Source of the DNA: JBGUVL01 sp045134375 | Lineage (GTDB): Bacteria; Bacillota_I; Bacilli_A; Erysipelotrichales; Erysipelotrichaceae | Reading direction: 5' to 3' | Assembly: GCA_045134375.1 (NCBI GenBank) | Contig: JBGUVL010000041.1 | Coordinates: 1-28,578 of the forward strand | Length of the DNA: 28,578 nt | Shown here: positions 17,019 through 25,564 of the stretch, one piece after another | Position numbering within the stretch: the stretch's first letter is position 1 | How the letters are laid out: each line of letters opens with the position of its first letter | Translations under genes and position numbers: made by a program | The notes under the pieces: model-generated | Told to the model about the DNA's origin: nothing | What the model saw: only the letters and a program-made list of their open reading frames with translations | Database searches by the model: none

Positions 17019-17819
17019 TCACGATTTTTTCTTTGTTACTCTAGTTTGAACTTGTGTAATATACTCACTTTCATCTTTTGTTTCATGCACATCAATCAAT
17101 AAGAATTCGAAAAAGATATCATTACACTTATATCCTTCTCTATCTAAATAAGCTTTCATATCAAAAAAAAGTTGATTGGATCGATCATAAGCTCCTCGAT
17201 AGGTATAAATACAGTAATCCCCTTCTTCTAAAATAAAATCGGAACAATCTTTTTCCTTATCAACGATAAAAACACTGGTATATACAGGAACTTCTTGTTT
17301 GATTTCAATGATGCTTCCACTATCCAAATTCCCTATCACGGAAATATCTTGCGACATATTCTCACTTAGCTTTGTCAATAAATAATCAACCGTTTCATCG
17401 TCCTCAATACGTTCCTTTAGATAACGACAATTGCGAGTTTCAAAATGCACGATTTGAAACTCATTGCAAGGCAATGACAAGGCTTTTGTTACACCTATTG
17501 AACGTGCTTGAATATTATCGTATTGTTTTCTTAATGCTTTGATTTGATTTTCTATCCGCCACTGTTCCTCTTTTAAAAACTGCAAAGTAGCATTGACTGT
17601 TCTATGTTCTAGATAATCTTTGATCTGCTTCGTATCGTAACCAAGTTTTAAACAATCTCGAATCACATTTAATACCCAAATATCCGAAAGCGAATATAAA
17701 CGATAATTACTGGAAGAACGTTTCGGTTGAATCAATCCCACTTTTTCATAGTAACGTAACGAATCAACACCAATTCCATATAAAGCGGCGATTTCTTTTA
17801 TTTTATAATACTTTTTCAT
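17019..17819 (-). CDS. MerR family regulator with GyrI-like effector domain
   Basis: This 266-residue regulator has a MerR winged-helix head (YKIKEIAALYGIGVDSLRYYEKVGLIQPKR at its start), a dimerising coiled coil (about 75-110) and a C-terminal GyrI-like ligand-binding domain (about 118-260). This is the layout of multidrug-sensing activators such as BmrR and BltR. I prefer the second ATG (17819), since AGGTG lies five bases before it and only two before the first. It is divergent from a MATE exporter, and the shared region contains a classic MerR promoter, so it most likely activates the exporter when bound to a ligand. Confidence 0.92.
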   Translation of the reverse strand: MKKYYKIKEIAALYGIGVDSLRYYEKVGLIQPKRSSSNYRLYSLSDIWVLNVIRDCLKLGYDTKQIKDYLEHRTVNATLQFLKEEQWRIENQIKALRKQYDNIQARSIGVTKALSLPCNEFQIVHFETRNCRYLKERIEDDETVDYLLTKLSENMSQDISVIGNLDSGSIIEIKQEVPVYTSVFIVDKEKDCSDFILEEGDYCIYTYRGAYDRSNQLFFDMKAYLDREGYKCNDIFFEFLLIDVHETKDESEYITQVQTRVTKKKS

Positions 17820-17828
17820 CATTTCACC

Positions 17829-17859
17829 TTGACTTTAGTATAATACTAAGGTTTAAACT
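17829..17859 (+). promoter_or_regulatory. MerR-type promoter of the MATE exporter
   Basis: -35 TTGACT (17829-17834) and -10 TAAACT (17854-17859) are separated by 19 bp instead of 17. The spacer holds the perfect inverted repeat TTAGTAT-A-ATACTAA (17835-17849). Overlong spacers with a central dyad are the hallmark of MerR-activated promoters. Confidence 0.88.
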
Positions 17860-17884
17860 GTACAAGTAGAAAAGAGAGGTTGCT

Positions 17885-19177
17885 ATGTTAAAACAATATT
17901 TTCGTTTCGTAATCCCATCCATCTTGTCCATGGTGATTTTTAATTTGTATACTTTAGTGGATGGCATCTTTGTTGCCCATTTTGTCAATGCTACCGCATT
18001 AGCAGGAATCAATGTAGCATCTCCCTATATTACGATCATCTTTGCAATTGGTGTATTGTTTGCGATTGGATCAAGTACCGTCATGTCCATCTACCGTGGT
18101 CAAAATAATACTGTGATGATGCATAAAGTATTTACTATGAACAGTATCACGATATCTTGTATCGCCTTGTTGATTTCTATTGGTTCCTTTTTCTTTTCAA
18201 CTACGATAACTTCTTTCTTAGGAGCCAATGCAGAAGTATTTTCGTATTCTTCCCGCTACATTCGCATCATTTCTTGCTTTGCTTTTTTCTATATCGTCGC
18301 ATATTGCTTTGAAGTATTATTAAAAGCCGATGGATATCCTCACAAATCCATTATTGGCGTAGCCATTGGTGCTTTTAGCAATATCGCATTAGATGCCATT
18401 TTCATGGGTGTCTTTTCCTTCGGATTGCCTGGTGCTGCCTTGGCAACTGGGATTTCGCAAATGCTAACCTTTTGCTATTTTCTATCCCATTTCATAGGAA
18501 ATAAAAAATCCCATTTTCATTTTGTCAAAGGTCCTTATCCATGGAAAGAATATCGTCGATTATTCGTACTTGGACTTTCTGATTTCATTGCAGAACTATC
18601 GCCTGGTATAATGATTATGGCTTTCAACTATCGAATCAATCAATTGTTATCCACTTCCGGTCTCGTTAGTTTTAGTGTTATTATCTATATTTATAATTTA
18701 GTTTTGATGGCCATGGTAGGAATCTCCCAAGGGACACAGCCATTATTAAGTTACTATTATGGGAAAAAAGATCGAAGCGCCATGCACCAGATTCATCGAT
18801 ATGCCCGTATTTTAGTTAGTGTTCTCTCAATTCTTTTATTTTTGAGCATCGAATTATTTGCTCCTATCATAGTATCTTTCTTTCTTACGAATGGAAATAA
18901 TTATCAAACCACTATTTTTGCATTACGTGTCTTTGCACTTGTTTTTTTACCAATGGGACATGTCGTCATTACCTCTGGCATGTTAACCGCTGTAGAAAAG
19001 CCAAAGCAATCCCTTTTACTATCATTATTAAGAGGAATCTTTTTCATTATCGCCTCACTCTATTTATGTACTTATCTATGGCACGCAAATGGAATTTGGA
19101 TTTCACCACTACTATCCGAATTATTCACCCTGATCATAGCGCTCTATTTTCTCCATCAACAACGTCACTTATTATAA
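17885..19177 (+). CDS. MATE family multidrug/organic cation efflux transporter
   Basis: This 430-residue antiporter has twelve predicted membrane segments in two related halves (MLKQYFRFVIPSILSMVIFNLYTLVDGIFVAHF opens the first; FVLGLSDFIAELSPGIMIMAFNYRINQLL lies at the start of the second). MATE proteins expel cationic drugs, dyes or metabolites using Na+ or H+ gradients. GAGAGG precedes the ATG. It is driven by a MerR-type promoter and ends in a strong terminator, so it is a single-gene unit under the divergent regulator. The exported compound is unknown. Confidence 0.93.
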   Translation: MLKQYFRFVIPSILSMVIFNLYTLVDGIFVAHFVNATALAGINVASPYITIIFAIGVLFAIGSSTVMSIYRGQNNTVMMHKVFTMNSITISCIALLISIGSFFFSTTITSFLGANAEVFSYSSRYIRIISCFAFFYIVAYCFEVLLKADGYPHKSIIGVAIGAFSNIALDAIFMGVFSFGLPGAALATGISQMLTFCYFLSHFIGNKKSHFHFVKGPYPWKEYRRLFVLGLSDFIAELSPGIMIMAFNYRINQLLSTSGLVSFSVIIYIYNLVLMAMVGISQGTQPLLSYYYGKKDRSAMHQIHRYARILVSVLSILLFLSIELFAPIIVSFFLTNGNNYQTTIFALRVFALVFLPMGHVVITSGMLTAVEKPKQSLLLSLLRGIFFIIASLYLCTYLWHANGIWISPLLSELFTLIIALYFLHQQRHLL

Positions 19178-19178
19178 A

Positions 19179-19207
19179 AAAAAATCATTCTTACGAATGA
19201 TTTTTTT
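19179..19207. terminator. Bidirectional terminator between MATE gene and ddh
   Basis: AAAAAATCATTC, loop TTAC, then GAATGATTTTTT; perfect and symmetric. It overlaps the last bases of ddh. Confidence 0.95.
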
Positions 19208-20192
19208 ATAATAAGTTCTTACGCAATGTCTCACCATCTTCTTCGTGCAAATAAGCAGGTGCAATATCAAATACGGTTTTTCCTCCATAAGCACCTTCTT
19301 GTGCTAAACGATAAGCAGCTCTTGCATAAGCCACTAATACACTTGAAGTGAATTCTGGATTGGAATCCAATTGCAAACGATATTCAATGACATGATTGTT
19401 TTCTTTTTCCCAACCCGTACGTCCACTGTGGATAACAAATCCTCCATGTGGTATTCCAGCATGATCACGCATCAATTCTTCTTCACTAATGAAATGAACA
19501 ATCGTATCATAATCAGCAAAATAATTTGGCATCGTTTTAATTTCATTTTCAATTCTTGCTAAATCAGCATCTACTTCCGCTACGACAAAGCATTCTCTCA
19601 AATGTTTCTCTCTTGTACTAAGGATTGGATTTTCTCCATTTCTAACTTTTTCCAATGCCGCTTCTACCGGAATCGTATACTGACGAGCATCTTTTACTCC
19701 TGCAATACGGCGAATCGCATCCGAATGTCCTTGGCTCACTCCTTTTCCCCAGAAAGTATAGCTTTTTCCTTTTGGTAAGATAGCAGATGCATACAAACGA
19801 TTCAAAGAGAACATTCCTGGATCCCATCCTACCGAAATAATGCTGACATGCTTGCTGTTTCTGCTCGCTTCATCTACGGCTTTAAAATGCTGCGGAATCG
19901 TCGCATGGGTATCAAAACTGTCAATAACATTGAAAAATTGCGAATAATATGCACTCTGTTTCGGTAAATCATTAGCACTACCTCCACATAGAATCATAAC
20001 ATCAATCTGATCCTGCATTTTTTCTGCTTCTTCTACTGCATATACTGGAACCGTTGAATCATGCAACTGGATACTGCTAACATCCCTTCTAGTAAAAACA
20101 GCAACAAGTTCCATATCGTTTGCTTCCGCAATCGCACATTCCACGCCTCTTCCAAGATTTCCATAACCCATAATTCCAATTCTTATACTCAT
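19206..20192 (-). CDS. ddh: meso-Diaminopimelate D-dehydrogenase
   Basis: Ddh makes meso-diaminopimelate from tetrahydrodipicolinate in one NADPH-dependent step, feeding lysine and peptidoglycan synthesis. The 328-residue protein has the Rossmann motif GYGNLGRG (9-16), GWDPGMFSLNR (122-131), and WGKGVSQGHSDAIRRI (148-163) in the dimer/substrate domain; all are typical of the family and the length is normal. GGAGG precedes the start at good spacing. It appears to be monocistronic and convergent with the MATE gene. Ddh is patchily distributed in bacteria and common in gut Firmicutes. Confidence 0.97.
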   Translation of the reverse strand: MSIRIGIMGYGNLGRGVECAIAEANDMELVAVFTRRDVSSIQLHDSTVPVYAVEEAEKMQDQIDVMILCGGSANDLPKQSAYYSQFFNVIDSFDTHATIPQHFKAVDEASRNSKHVSIISVGWDPGMFSLNRLYASAILPKGKSYTFWGKGVSQGHSDAIRRIAGVKDARQYTIPVEAALEKVRNGENPILSTREKHLRECFVVAEVDADLARIENEIKTMPNYFADYDTIVHFISEEELMRDHAGIPHGGFVIHSGRTGWEKENNHVIEYRLQLDSNPEFTSSVLVAYARAAYRLAQEGAYGGKTVFDIAPAYLHEEDGETLRKNLL

Positions 20193-20267
20193 AACATCAA
20201 TCCTCCAATAATTATTACTATTTTATCATTATCTTTGAAAAATACGATAGTAAGAAAGTAAAAAGTT

Positions 20268-20302
20268 AAAAAAAAACACAGAAATTACGGTAAATTTCTA
20301 TG
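20268..20302 (-). terminator. Terminator of the CDF operon
   Basis: On the minus strand AGAAATT and AATTTCT pair, extended by CA/TG, followed by nine T. It overlaps the expected original stop of the decayed macro-domain gene. Confidence 0.75.
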
Positions 20303-20815
20303 CCAACAACATTGCTTTGCTTTCCTCATCAAACAAAATAAGTGCAAAGTTCATTTCCTTTTTCTAAAAATATTTAGAATGTAGAAATCGCAATATCAAG
20401 TGCATCTTTTTTGGTATAGCCAAAGATTCCTGAAGAAAGAAGAGGAAATGAAATGGAATGACAGTGATATTGTTTTGCGAATCGTAAAACACTCTCATAA
20501 GCTTGTGATAATCCTTTTGCTTCCTCTTGATTACCATCGTAATACATTTGCCCTACTGCATGAATAATATAGGTTGCCGGTAAATAGAAACTGGGTGTGA
20601 TAAACGCCGATCCACACGGACAAAATCCAATCCATTGACCGGGCATTCAACAACTCACTTACTCCTGCTTTTTTGAAAATAATCCCACCGACTCCGCCAC
20701 CCATCCATAAATGTTCCTTTGTGGCTTTGACGATCCCATCATAAGAAAATTGCGTAATGTCGCTCTCTCGTATTTCCAAAGGCATACCATTTTCTTTTCT
20801 AACACTAATATTCAA
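20298..20815 (-). pseudogene. Decayed macro-domain protein gene
   Basis: Three consecutive minus-frame pieces together cover one macro domain (ADP-ribose binding/hydrolysing fold). The first has MPLEIRESDITQF and LWMGGGVGGIIFKKAGVSELL. After a frameshift near 20640-20650 the second has FCPCGSAFITPSFYLPATYIIHAVG and SFPLLSSGIFGYTKKDALDIAIST, then meets TAA at 20374-20376. Codons beyond it (IFLEKGNE), then another frameshift, give NFALILFDEESKAMLLA, a typical macro C terminus. The usual catalytic NAAN is changed to KATK, so binding would be lost even without frameshifts. It was last gene of the CDF operon; the start at 20815 or 20785 is uncertain. Confidence 0.82.
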
Positions 20816-21239
20816 AGCTTAAATTATCATAAGCTTCTAAGTGCGCAAGCCAAGTATCCATTTCTTCTTTGATTATTCTACATAGATATTCATAATCTTT
20901 TGTTTCCACATAACCATGTTTTGCCATACAGCGATAAAACTTTTTTATACTAGCGGCATACCCTTTTAGCTCAGAAGCACAAATTCCACCACTCTTACGA
21001 ATGATCCAATCGCCAAGGAATGCAGAAATTTCATAACAGCCCTTTTCGATTGACAAAATATCATAGTAAGTTAAAAAAACATTTAAATAAGTAGCAACAC
21101 GATCATAGTGTCGTCGTATTGTCTTCAAAGATAATTGTTGATTTTCTAAAACCGTTTGAAAACAAGTTAAATATATTTTGTTTTCTTCTACTTTTTTGAT
21201 CACTTCTTTTTCATAATCGAATGCTTCCAAAAAAAACAC
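20805..21239 (-). CDS. Small helical protein, similar in look to a recombinase core-binding domain; function unknown
   Basis: This 144-residue, all-helical protein contains LSLKTIRRHYDRVATYLNVF and a GYAASIKKFYRCMAKHGYV stretch. These resemble the SAM-like DNA-binding head of tyrosine recombinases, without any catalytic domain. I recall related short proteins in Firmicutes annotated as hypothetical or recombinase-like, but cannot name a function. It starts four bases after the CDF stop and overlaps the macro-gene start by 11 bp, so the three are co-transcribed. The whole frame looks intact. Confidence 0.65.
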   Translation of the reverse strand: MFFLEAFDYEKEVIKKVEENKIYLTCFQTVLENQQLSLKTIRRHYDRVATYLNVFLTYYDILSIEKGCYEISAFLGDWIIRKSGGICASELKGYAASIKKFYRCMAKHGYVETKDYEYLCRIIKEEMDTWLAHLEAYDNLSFEY

Positions 21240-21242
21240 CTC

Positions 21243-22151
21243 CTAATTTGTATTACGATTGGCAAGTACGTTTGGAATCAATTCCACAAAACAATCATCG
21301 TATTTTTCTTTCAATGATTCTAACATTTCTTTATTGGCTAATTCCAACTCTGTAAACGACATTAAATCATGTGTCGTTGTAAAATAGATGGATATCCAAA
21401 TTCTTCTTCCAGTCGTTGTGATATCATAGAAAACAGGATCGTATTGATAATTTTTTAATACTTGCCCGGTTCGCCTTTTAATATCTTCAATCGTCGCATC
21501 ATCAGGGGAAAATAAAACAATGCTTCGAAATGCTTCAACAACCATTTTGATTGGTTCTGGAAGCATAAAAGCAATCAAGATAATAGCAACGATTTGATCA
21601 AAATAAGGAGTAATGAAAAAGAACGTTGTCGATTCCAAAAAGGAAGAAATAAAGAAAGCAAGGGATACCCCAATGCTTCCCAATACATCAATTTTCCAAC
21701 CATAAATTTCCGCATCGATCGTAGGAGAAGATACCTTTTTATTGCATTTTCTTAAGAATAGGAAAATAAGACAACTAAAACAAGTAAGTGTACTTTCAAA
21801 GAAAGAGATTTGTCTGTGATCCACAAGATTTCCTCCGCTCATCATAATTTGTATATTATTAAAGATAAGTGAAATCATGACCGCAATAAACATAAACCCT
21901 TTTAACAAAATAAAGATACTTTCCAGCTGGGAAAAGCCAAACGGATGTTTTTCACTAACCGGTTGATAAAACAAAGGAATAATGAAAATGGTTAGCGCAA
22001 TGACAACTAACTCAATGGTATCAAAGACAGTATCGGTTAAGATGGATTGGGAATGGGAATAAATCGCCATGATCAATTCCGCAACGGCAAAAACAACCCC
22101 TGACCAAAAAGATATATAGAGTATTTTTTTTTCTTGTTTTTGTTTTTCCAC
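21243..22151 (-). CDS. Cation diffusion facilitator (CDF) family transporter
   Basis: This 302-residue protein has six membrane segments. Metal-site acidic residues lie in TM2 (SILTDTVFDTIEL) and TM5 (DAEIYGWKIDVLGS), followed by a C-terminal cytoplasmic domain. The family expels divalent metals such as Zn, Mn or Fe by H+ antiport. The TM2/TM5 sites differ from the zinc-type HxxxD, so the metal is uncertain. The start codon is GTG (22151), with AAAGGA about ten bases upstream. It heads a three-gene operon with the small helical protein and the decayed macro gene. Confidence 0.88.
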   Translation of the reverse strand: MEKQKQEKKILYISFWSGVVFAVAELIMAIYSHSQSILTDTVFDTIELVVIALTIFIIPLFYQPVSEKHPFGFSQLESIFILLKGFMFIAVMISLIFNNIQIMMSGGNLVDHRQISFFESTLTCFSCLIFLFLRKCNKKVSSPTIDAEIYGWKIDVLGSIGVSLAFFISSFLESTTFFFITPYFDQIVAIILIAFMLPEPIKMVVEAFRSIVLFSPDDATIEDIKRRTGQVLKNYQYDPVFYDITTTGRRIWISIYFTTTHDLMSFTELELANKEMLESLKEKYDDCFVELIPNVLANRNTN

Positions 22152-22195
22152 TATTTCAAATCCTTTCTTTTATTATCATAGCATATTTTTCAAAA

Positions 22196-22240
22196 AGAAA
22201 AAAAGAAGAAGCAGGATAACGCTCATTGCTTTCTTCTTCG
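22196..22240 (-). terminator. rho gene terminator
   Basis: On the minus strand AAGAAGAAAGCA pairs with TGCTTCTTCTT (one bulged base), followed by a T-run, directly after the rho stop. Confidence 0.8.
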
Positions 22241-22262
22241 TTTCAATAAGAAATTTCCCAAA

Positions 22263-23447
22263 TTAAATACTATCCTTGAAGATGATCTGCTGAATCAATT
22301 CTTCATTACTCTTGCTTTTCTCAAACAGAGATAATAAATGATCCACGGCTTGGTCAGCTTTTAGCGAAGTAAAAGCATGGCGAATAATCTGCATTGCTTT
22401 TCTTTCGTCCTTGCTCAAAAGCAAATCCTCTCTTCTTGTCCCGGATTTTAATAAATCGATGGCTGGAAAAATACGACGCTCCTGTAGCTTTCTGCTCAGT
22501 ACCAATTCCATGTTTCCCGTTCCTTTAAATTCCTCATAAATGACATCGTCCATCTTACTTCCCGTATCAACCAATGCCGTCGCAAGAATCGTCAAACTGC
22601 CTCCTTCTCTCATATTTCTAGCAGCCCCGAAGAAACGTTTTGGTAAATAGAGCGAAGCCGGATCTAATCCACCAGAAAGTGTTCTTCCTGAAGGTGTTAT
22701 CGTTAGATTATAGGCACGAGCCAAACGTGTGATACTATCCAATAAGATCATGACATCTTCCCCTTGTTCAACCAAACGTTTTGCTCTTTCAATCGTCATT
22801 TCCGCTACTTTTTTATGCCGCTCCGGTTGTTCATCAAAGGTCGAATAAATGACTTCTACTTTTTTTCCTTCAATTGCTTCCTTAATATCCGTCACTTCTT
22901 CCGGCCGTTCATCAATCAATAAAATTAACAGATGAATGGAAGGATTACAACGTTGCACCGATAATGCGATCTCTTTTAACAATGTCGTTTTTCCTGCTTT
23001 TGGTGGAGAAACGATCATACCACGCTGTCCTTTTCCAATTGGTGATAACAAGTCAACGATCCGCATGGATAACACATCACTTCCCTCTCCTAAATGGATT
23101 CTCTCATTAGGAAAGATCGGCGTTAGTGTTTCAAAAGATTTTCTCTGCTTTACATCCTCTGGATTTTTTCCATTGACAGAGGTAATCTGCATCAATGCAT
23201 TATAGCGTTCTCCCACTTTATGTTCACGAGCTACTCCACTTATAACATCCCCTGTTTTTAAATGAAAACGGCGAATCTGCGATTGTGAAACATAAATATC
23301 TTCGCTTCCACTTAAGTAATTTTCACTGCGGATGAAACCAAAGCCATCTGCCAACGCTTCTAAAATACCACTCACTTGTTTCCATGGTAGCTCTTTATTA
23401 TCCTTTTCTTCTTTTTTTATTGCTGCCTGTAATTCATCTGTTACCAT
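22263..23447 (-). CDS. rho: Transcription termination factor Rho
   Basis: This hexameric RNA helicase ends transcription at Rho sites. The 394-residue protein has an OB-fold RNA-binding region (27-67, with DGFGFIRSENYLSGSEDIYVS), P-loop SPPKAGKTT (147-155), catalytic DERPEEV (179-185), Walker B VMILLD (232-237), Q-loop LSGGLDPASLYLPK (257-270) and the R-loop GSKMD. All motifs are intact. The N-terminal helical domain ahead of the OB fold is short, as in compact Firmicute Rho proteins. GAGGGAT precedes the start. It lies downstream of yitT in the same direction but has promoter-like sequences of its own. Confidence 0.98.
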   Translation of the reverse strand: MVTDELQAAIKKEEKDNKELPWKQVSGILEALADGFGFIRSENYLSGSEDIYVSQSQIRRFHLKTGDVISGVAREHKVGERYNALMQITSVNGKNPEDVKQRKSFETLTPIFPNERIHLGEGSDVLSMRIVDLLSPIGKGQRGMIVSPPKAGKTTLLKEIALSVQRCNPSIHLLILLIDERPEEVTDIKEAIEGKKVEVIYSTFDEQPERHKKVAEMTIERAKRLVEQGEDVMILLDSITRLARAYNLTITPSGRTLSGGLDPASLYLPKRFFGAARNMREGGSLTILATALVDTGSKMDDVIYEEFKGTGNMELVLSRKLQERRIFPAIDLLKSGTRREDLLLSKDERKAMQIIRHAFTSLKADQAVDHLLSLFEKSKSNEELIQQIIFKDSI

Positions 23448-23494
23448 TTAATATCCCTCATTTTCTACTCTTGCATAAGCCATTATCATTGTGC

Positions 23495-23516
23495 AGTATA
23501 CCTCCCATAGTATACC
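23495..23516 (-). promoter_or_regulatory. Possible rho promoter with tandem -10-like repeats
   Basis: AGTATACC occurs twice, 14 bp apart (23495-23502 and 23509-23516). On the minus strand each contains TATACT, a good -10 match, and each GTATAC is itself palindromic. No clear -35. Rho genes are often self-regulated, but nothing here proves it. Confidence 0.4.
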
Positions 23517-23563
23517 ATAATTATACGCATTCTTCTAAAAAACCAGGAATTCTTGTTCTTACC

Positions 23564-24433
23564 CTATTGGTATTTTTTATTCATCGTAAAGCCACGTCCT
23601 CTTACTTCACTCACCCGACTTACGCTCATAAAGCATTCGGGATCAATTTCATGGACAATACGTTCGATTTTTGGTAATTCGCGGTTGGAAATCACGCTGA
23701 AGATCATTTGCAATTTTTCCCTTTGATAGCCACCCTCTCCATCCAACATGGTAACTCCTCGATCCATTTGTTTTAGAATCGCATCTCGAATCTCATTTGC
23801 TCGATGTGAAATGACTTTGATTTCCGTTCGTGTCGTGCCTAATAACAGCATTTTATCTAATGTCATTGTATAGATGATAATTAACACAATTCCATAGAGG
23901 ATCATTTCCGATTGCGAAAATAGCGCCTGTGAAAGAAGGATAAAAACATCAAACACATACATACTGAAAGAAACCGGAAGCTTAAAAAATTTCTTTAAAA
24001 CCAAAGGTGGGATATCCATTCCTCCCGTACTTGCACCACTACGAATAACAATTCCTAATGCCATTCCTATCCCAAGCCCGGAAAATAGTGTGCATAATAA
24101 AATATCGTTCGTTATCATTATATTTCCTAACCATCGATCCAACAATTCCAACAGAAAAGGATACAAAAAAGTACTTGCCAATGTGGTAGAAGCAAATGTT
24201 TTCCCTAACACTAGATAACCAACAAGTAACATCATTACATTAAACCCAAAAACAAACAAGGAAATCGGAATTCCAAAATAATGATGGACACTAATCGCAA
24301 TTCCGGTAGTTCCTCCGGTGATCAATCCCGAGGGAAGCAAGAACAATTTCACACTAAATGCGTATAACGCATTTCCTAATATTACAGCAATCATCGTTGA
24401 TACCAATCCATTTCCAGTTCTCTTTTTGCGCAT
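23564..24433 (-). CDS. YitT family membrane protein (DUF161/DUF2179)
   Basis: This 289-residue protein has five or six membrane helices (about 10-170; GGTTGIAISVHHYFGIPISLFVFGFN and SGASTGGMDIPPLVL are family landmarks) and a C-terminal cytoplasmic DUF2179 domain (about 200-280, with GVTMLDGEGGYQREKLQMIFSVI). The function is unproved; several copies per genome are usual in Firmicutes. GGAGGAT precedes the ATG. The leader is unusual: a strong promoter is followed by an intrinsic terminator that ends just before the ribosome-binding site. Confidence 0.93.
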   Translation of the reverse strand: MRKKRTGNGLVSTMIAVILGNALYAFSVKLFLLPSGLITGGTTGIAISVHHYFGIPISLFVFGFNVMMLLVGYLVLGKTFASTTLASTFLYPFLLELLDRWLGNIMITNDILLCTLFSGLGIGMALGIVIRSGASTGGMDIPPLVLKKFFKLPVSFSMYVFDVFILLSQALFSQSEMILYGIVLIIIYTMTLDKMLLLGTTRTEIKVISHRANEIRDAILKQMDRGVTMLDGEGGYQREKLQMIFSVISNRELPKIERIVHEIDPECFMSVSRVSEVRGRGFTMNKKYQ

Positions 24434-24448
24434 TCTTTATCCTCCAGT

Positions 24449-24496
24449 AAAAAAATCCACGCTGTTACGAAATCATTTTCCCTAACTAGCGTGGAT
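24449..24496 (-). terminator. Hairpin with T-run in the yitT leader, possible attenuator
   Basis: On the minus strand ATCCACGCT pairs with AGCGTGGAT, and beyond one bulged A the helix continues GTTA/TAAC and GAAA/TTTC. Seven T follow, then the yitT Shine-Dalgarno only a few bases later. It is too close to the gene and to the promoter at 24522-24550 to be a simple terminator of the upstream tetR. Confidence 0.8.
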
Positions 24497-24521
24497 CAAG
24501 GTACAAACCTAATACATTTTC

Positions 24522-24550
24522 ATTATAATCAGTGTAATTGAAAGGGTCAA
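24522..24550 (-). promoter_or_regulatory. Strong promoter upstream of yitT
   Basis: On the minus strand TTGACC (24550-24545) and TATAAT (24527-24522) are separated by 17 bp. The predicted start at about 24515 gives a leader of roughly 80 nt that contains the hairpin at 24455-24496. A short AGGT-TTGT-ACCT hairpin lies at its 5' end. Confidence 0.8.
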
Positions 24551-24764
24551 GTGAGGAATATTGGAAATCATTCGAAAAACCTAAGACAAAAAAGAAACCA
24601 TTGAAAAACGATACCAAGAACAAAAGTACATTCATCATAGAACTATCAAAAAAATAGATTTATGATAACTTCGCTCATTCGTATTGATTATCCCATCCAT
24701 ACCAACGAATCCAGCAATGGTTATTGATTCTTACATTAACTATCTGATAGGGCAAACAGAAATA
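24551..24764. other. Non-coding stretch between tetR and the yitT promoter
   Basis: Mostly AT-rich and free of long frames on either strand. I see no RNA gene, repeat or remnant that I can name. Confidence 0.5.
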
Positions 24765-25334
24765 CTAAAGAAATGCAGGATTGACCTCCAATACTTGAAT
24801 CAAACCATGTTCAAAATTTTTCAACAAGTCTTCTTTTCCCCCTTCTAAACACCATATAATACCATAACCAAAAGCAAGATGAGCACATGCTAAATATAAT
24901 TCTTTTGGATCGTTCAAATTTTGAATTTGATTCGCATTTTGTGCTTTTTCAAATAACGTTGTCATTAATTTCGTAATTCCCTCTTGAAATTGGAAAGTAC
25001 CTTTATTTTCTTTCAAATTTGAAATGAACAATTGGGAATATAGATCATGACCAAATTCTTGCGAATGTGACATGATAATTTGAAAGGCACATAAAATCTG
25101 TTTCCAATAATTTTCCTGTGAAATAATTTCTAATATTCTTTTACTCATTTCTTCTTCCATATCATTGTAAAAAATGGTGAGTAATTCTTCCTTTGATTTT
25201 ACATAATTATAAAAAGTCGGTTTTGAAATATTTAATTCTTTACAAATATCCATAATGGTAACCTGAGTATATCCATTTTCTTTAAACATTCGATACGATG
25301 TCTTAATAATCTTTTCTTTCAAGTTTTTACTCAT
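24765..25334 (-). CDS. TetR family transcriptional regulator
   Basis: From 25334 the protein is 189 residues. It has a TetR helix-turn-helix (KEKIIKTSYRMFKENGYTQV and DICKELNISKPTFYNYVKSKEELL, about residues 5-52) and a helical ligand-binding domain. The longer frame begins at 25394, but the extra 20 residues (MYYDYGGKEYDRSGLF) are unlike the family. Neither start has a clear Shine-Dalgarno, so the start is uncertain. It is divergent from the reductase at 25565, whose promoter has a perfect palindrome just downstream of the -10. The simplest reading is a repressor of that reductase, released by its substrate. Confidence 0.9.
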   Translation of the reverse strand: MSKNLKEKIIKTSYRMFKENGYTQVTIMDICKELNISKPTFYNYVKSKEELLTIFYNDMEEEMSKRILEIISQENYWKQILCAFQIIMSHSQEFGHDLYSQLFISNLKENKGTFQFQEGITKLMTTLFEKAQNANQIQNLNDPKELYLACAHLAFGYGIIWCLEGGKEDLLKNFEHGLIQVLEVNPAFL

Positions 25335-25488
25335 AATTTTTCGATTGAACAACCCGCTACGGTCGTATTCCTTTCCTCCATAATCATAATACATTCTAAT
25401 TGGGATATCAAAACCAATCTAACTTTAATTTAACATTACTTATTATAGAGATAATCAATCAAAAATCAAATTTATTTAATTTCATATA

Positions 25489-25532
25489 TTGACAAAGAAA
25501 GCGGTTACGAAATATAATTTTACCGTGGTAAA
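25489..25532 (+). promoter_or_regulatory. Promoter and TetR-type operator of the reductase gene
   Basis: TTGACA (25489-25494) and TATAAT (25513-25518) are both perfect and 18 bp apart. The perfect palindrome TTTACC-GT-GGTAAA (25519-25532) directly follows the -10, covering the transcription start. This is an ideal place for repression by the divergent TetR protein. Confidence 0.85.
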
Positions 25533-25564
25533 GTTTTATATTACTCAATTAAGGAGGAGCATTT

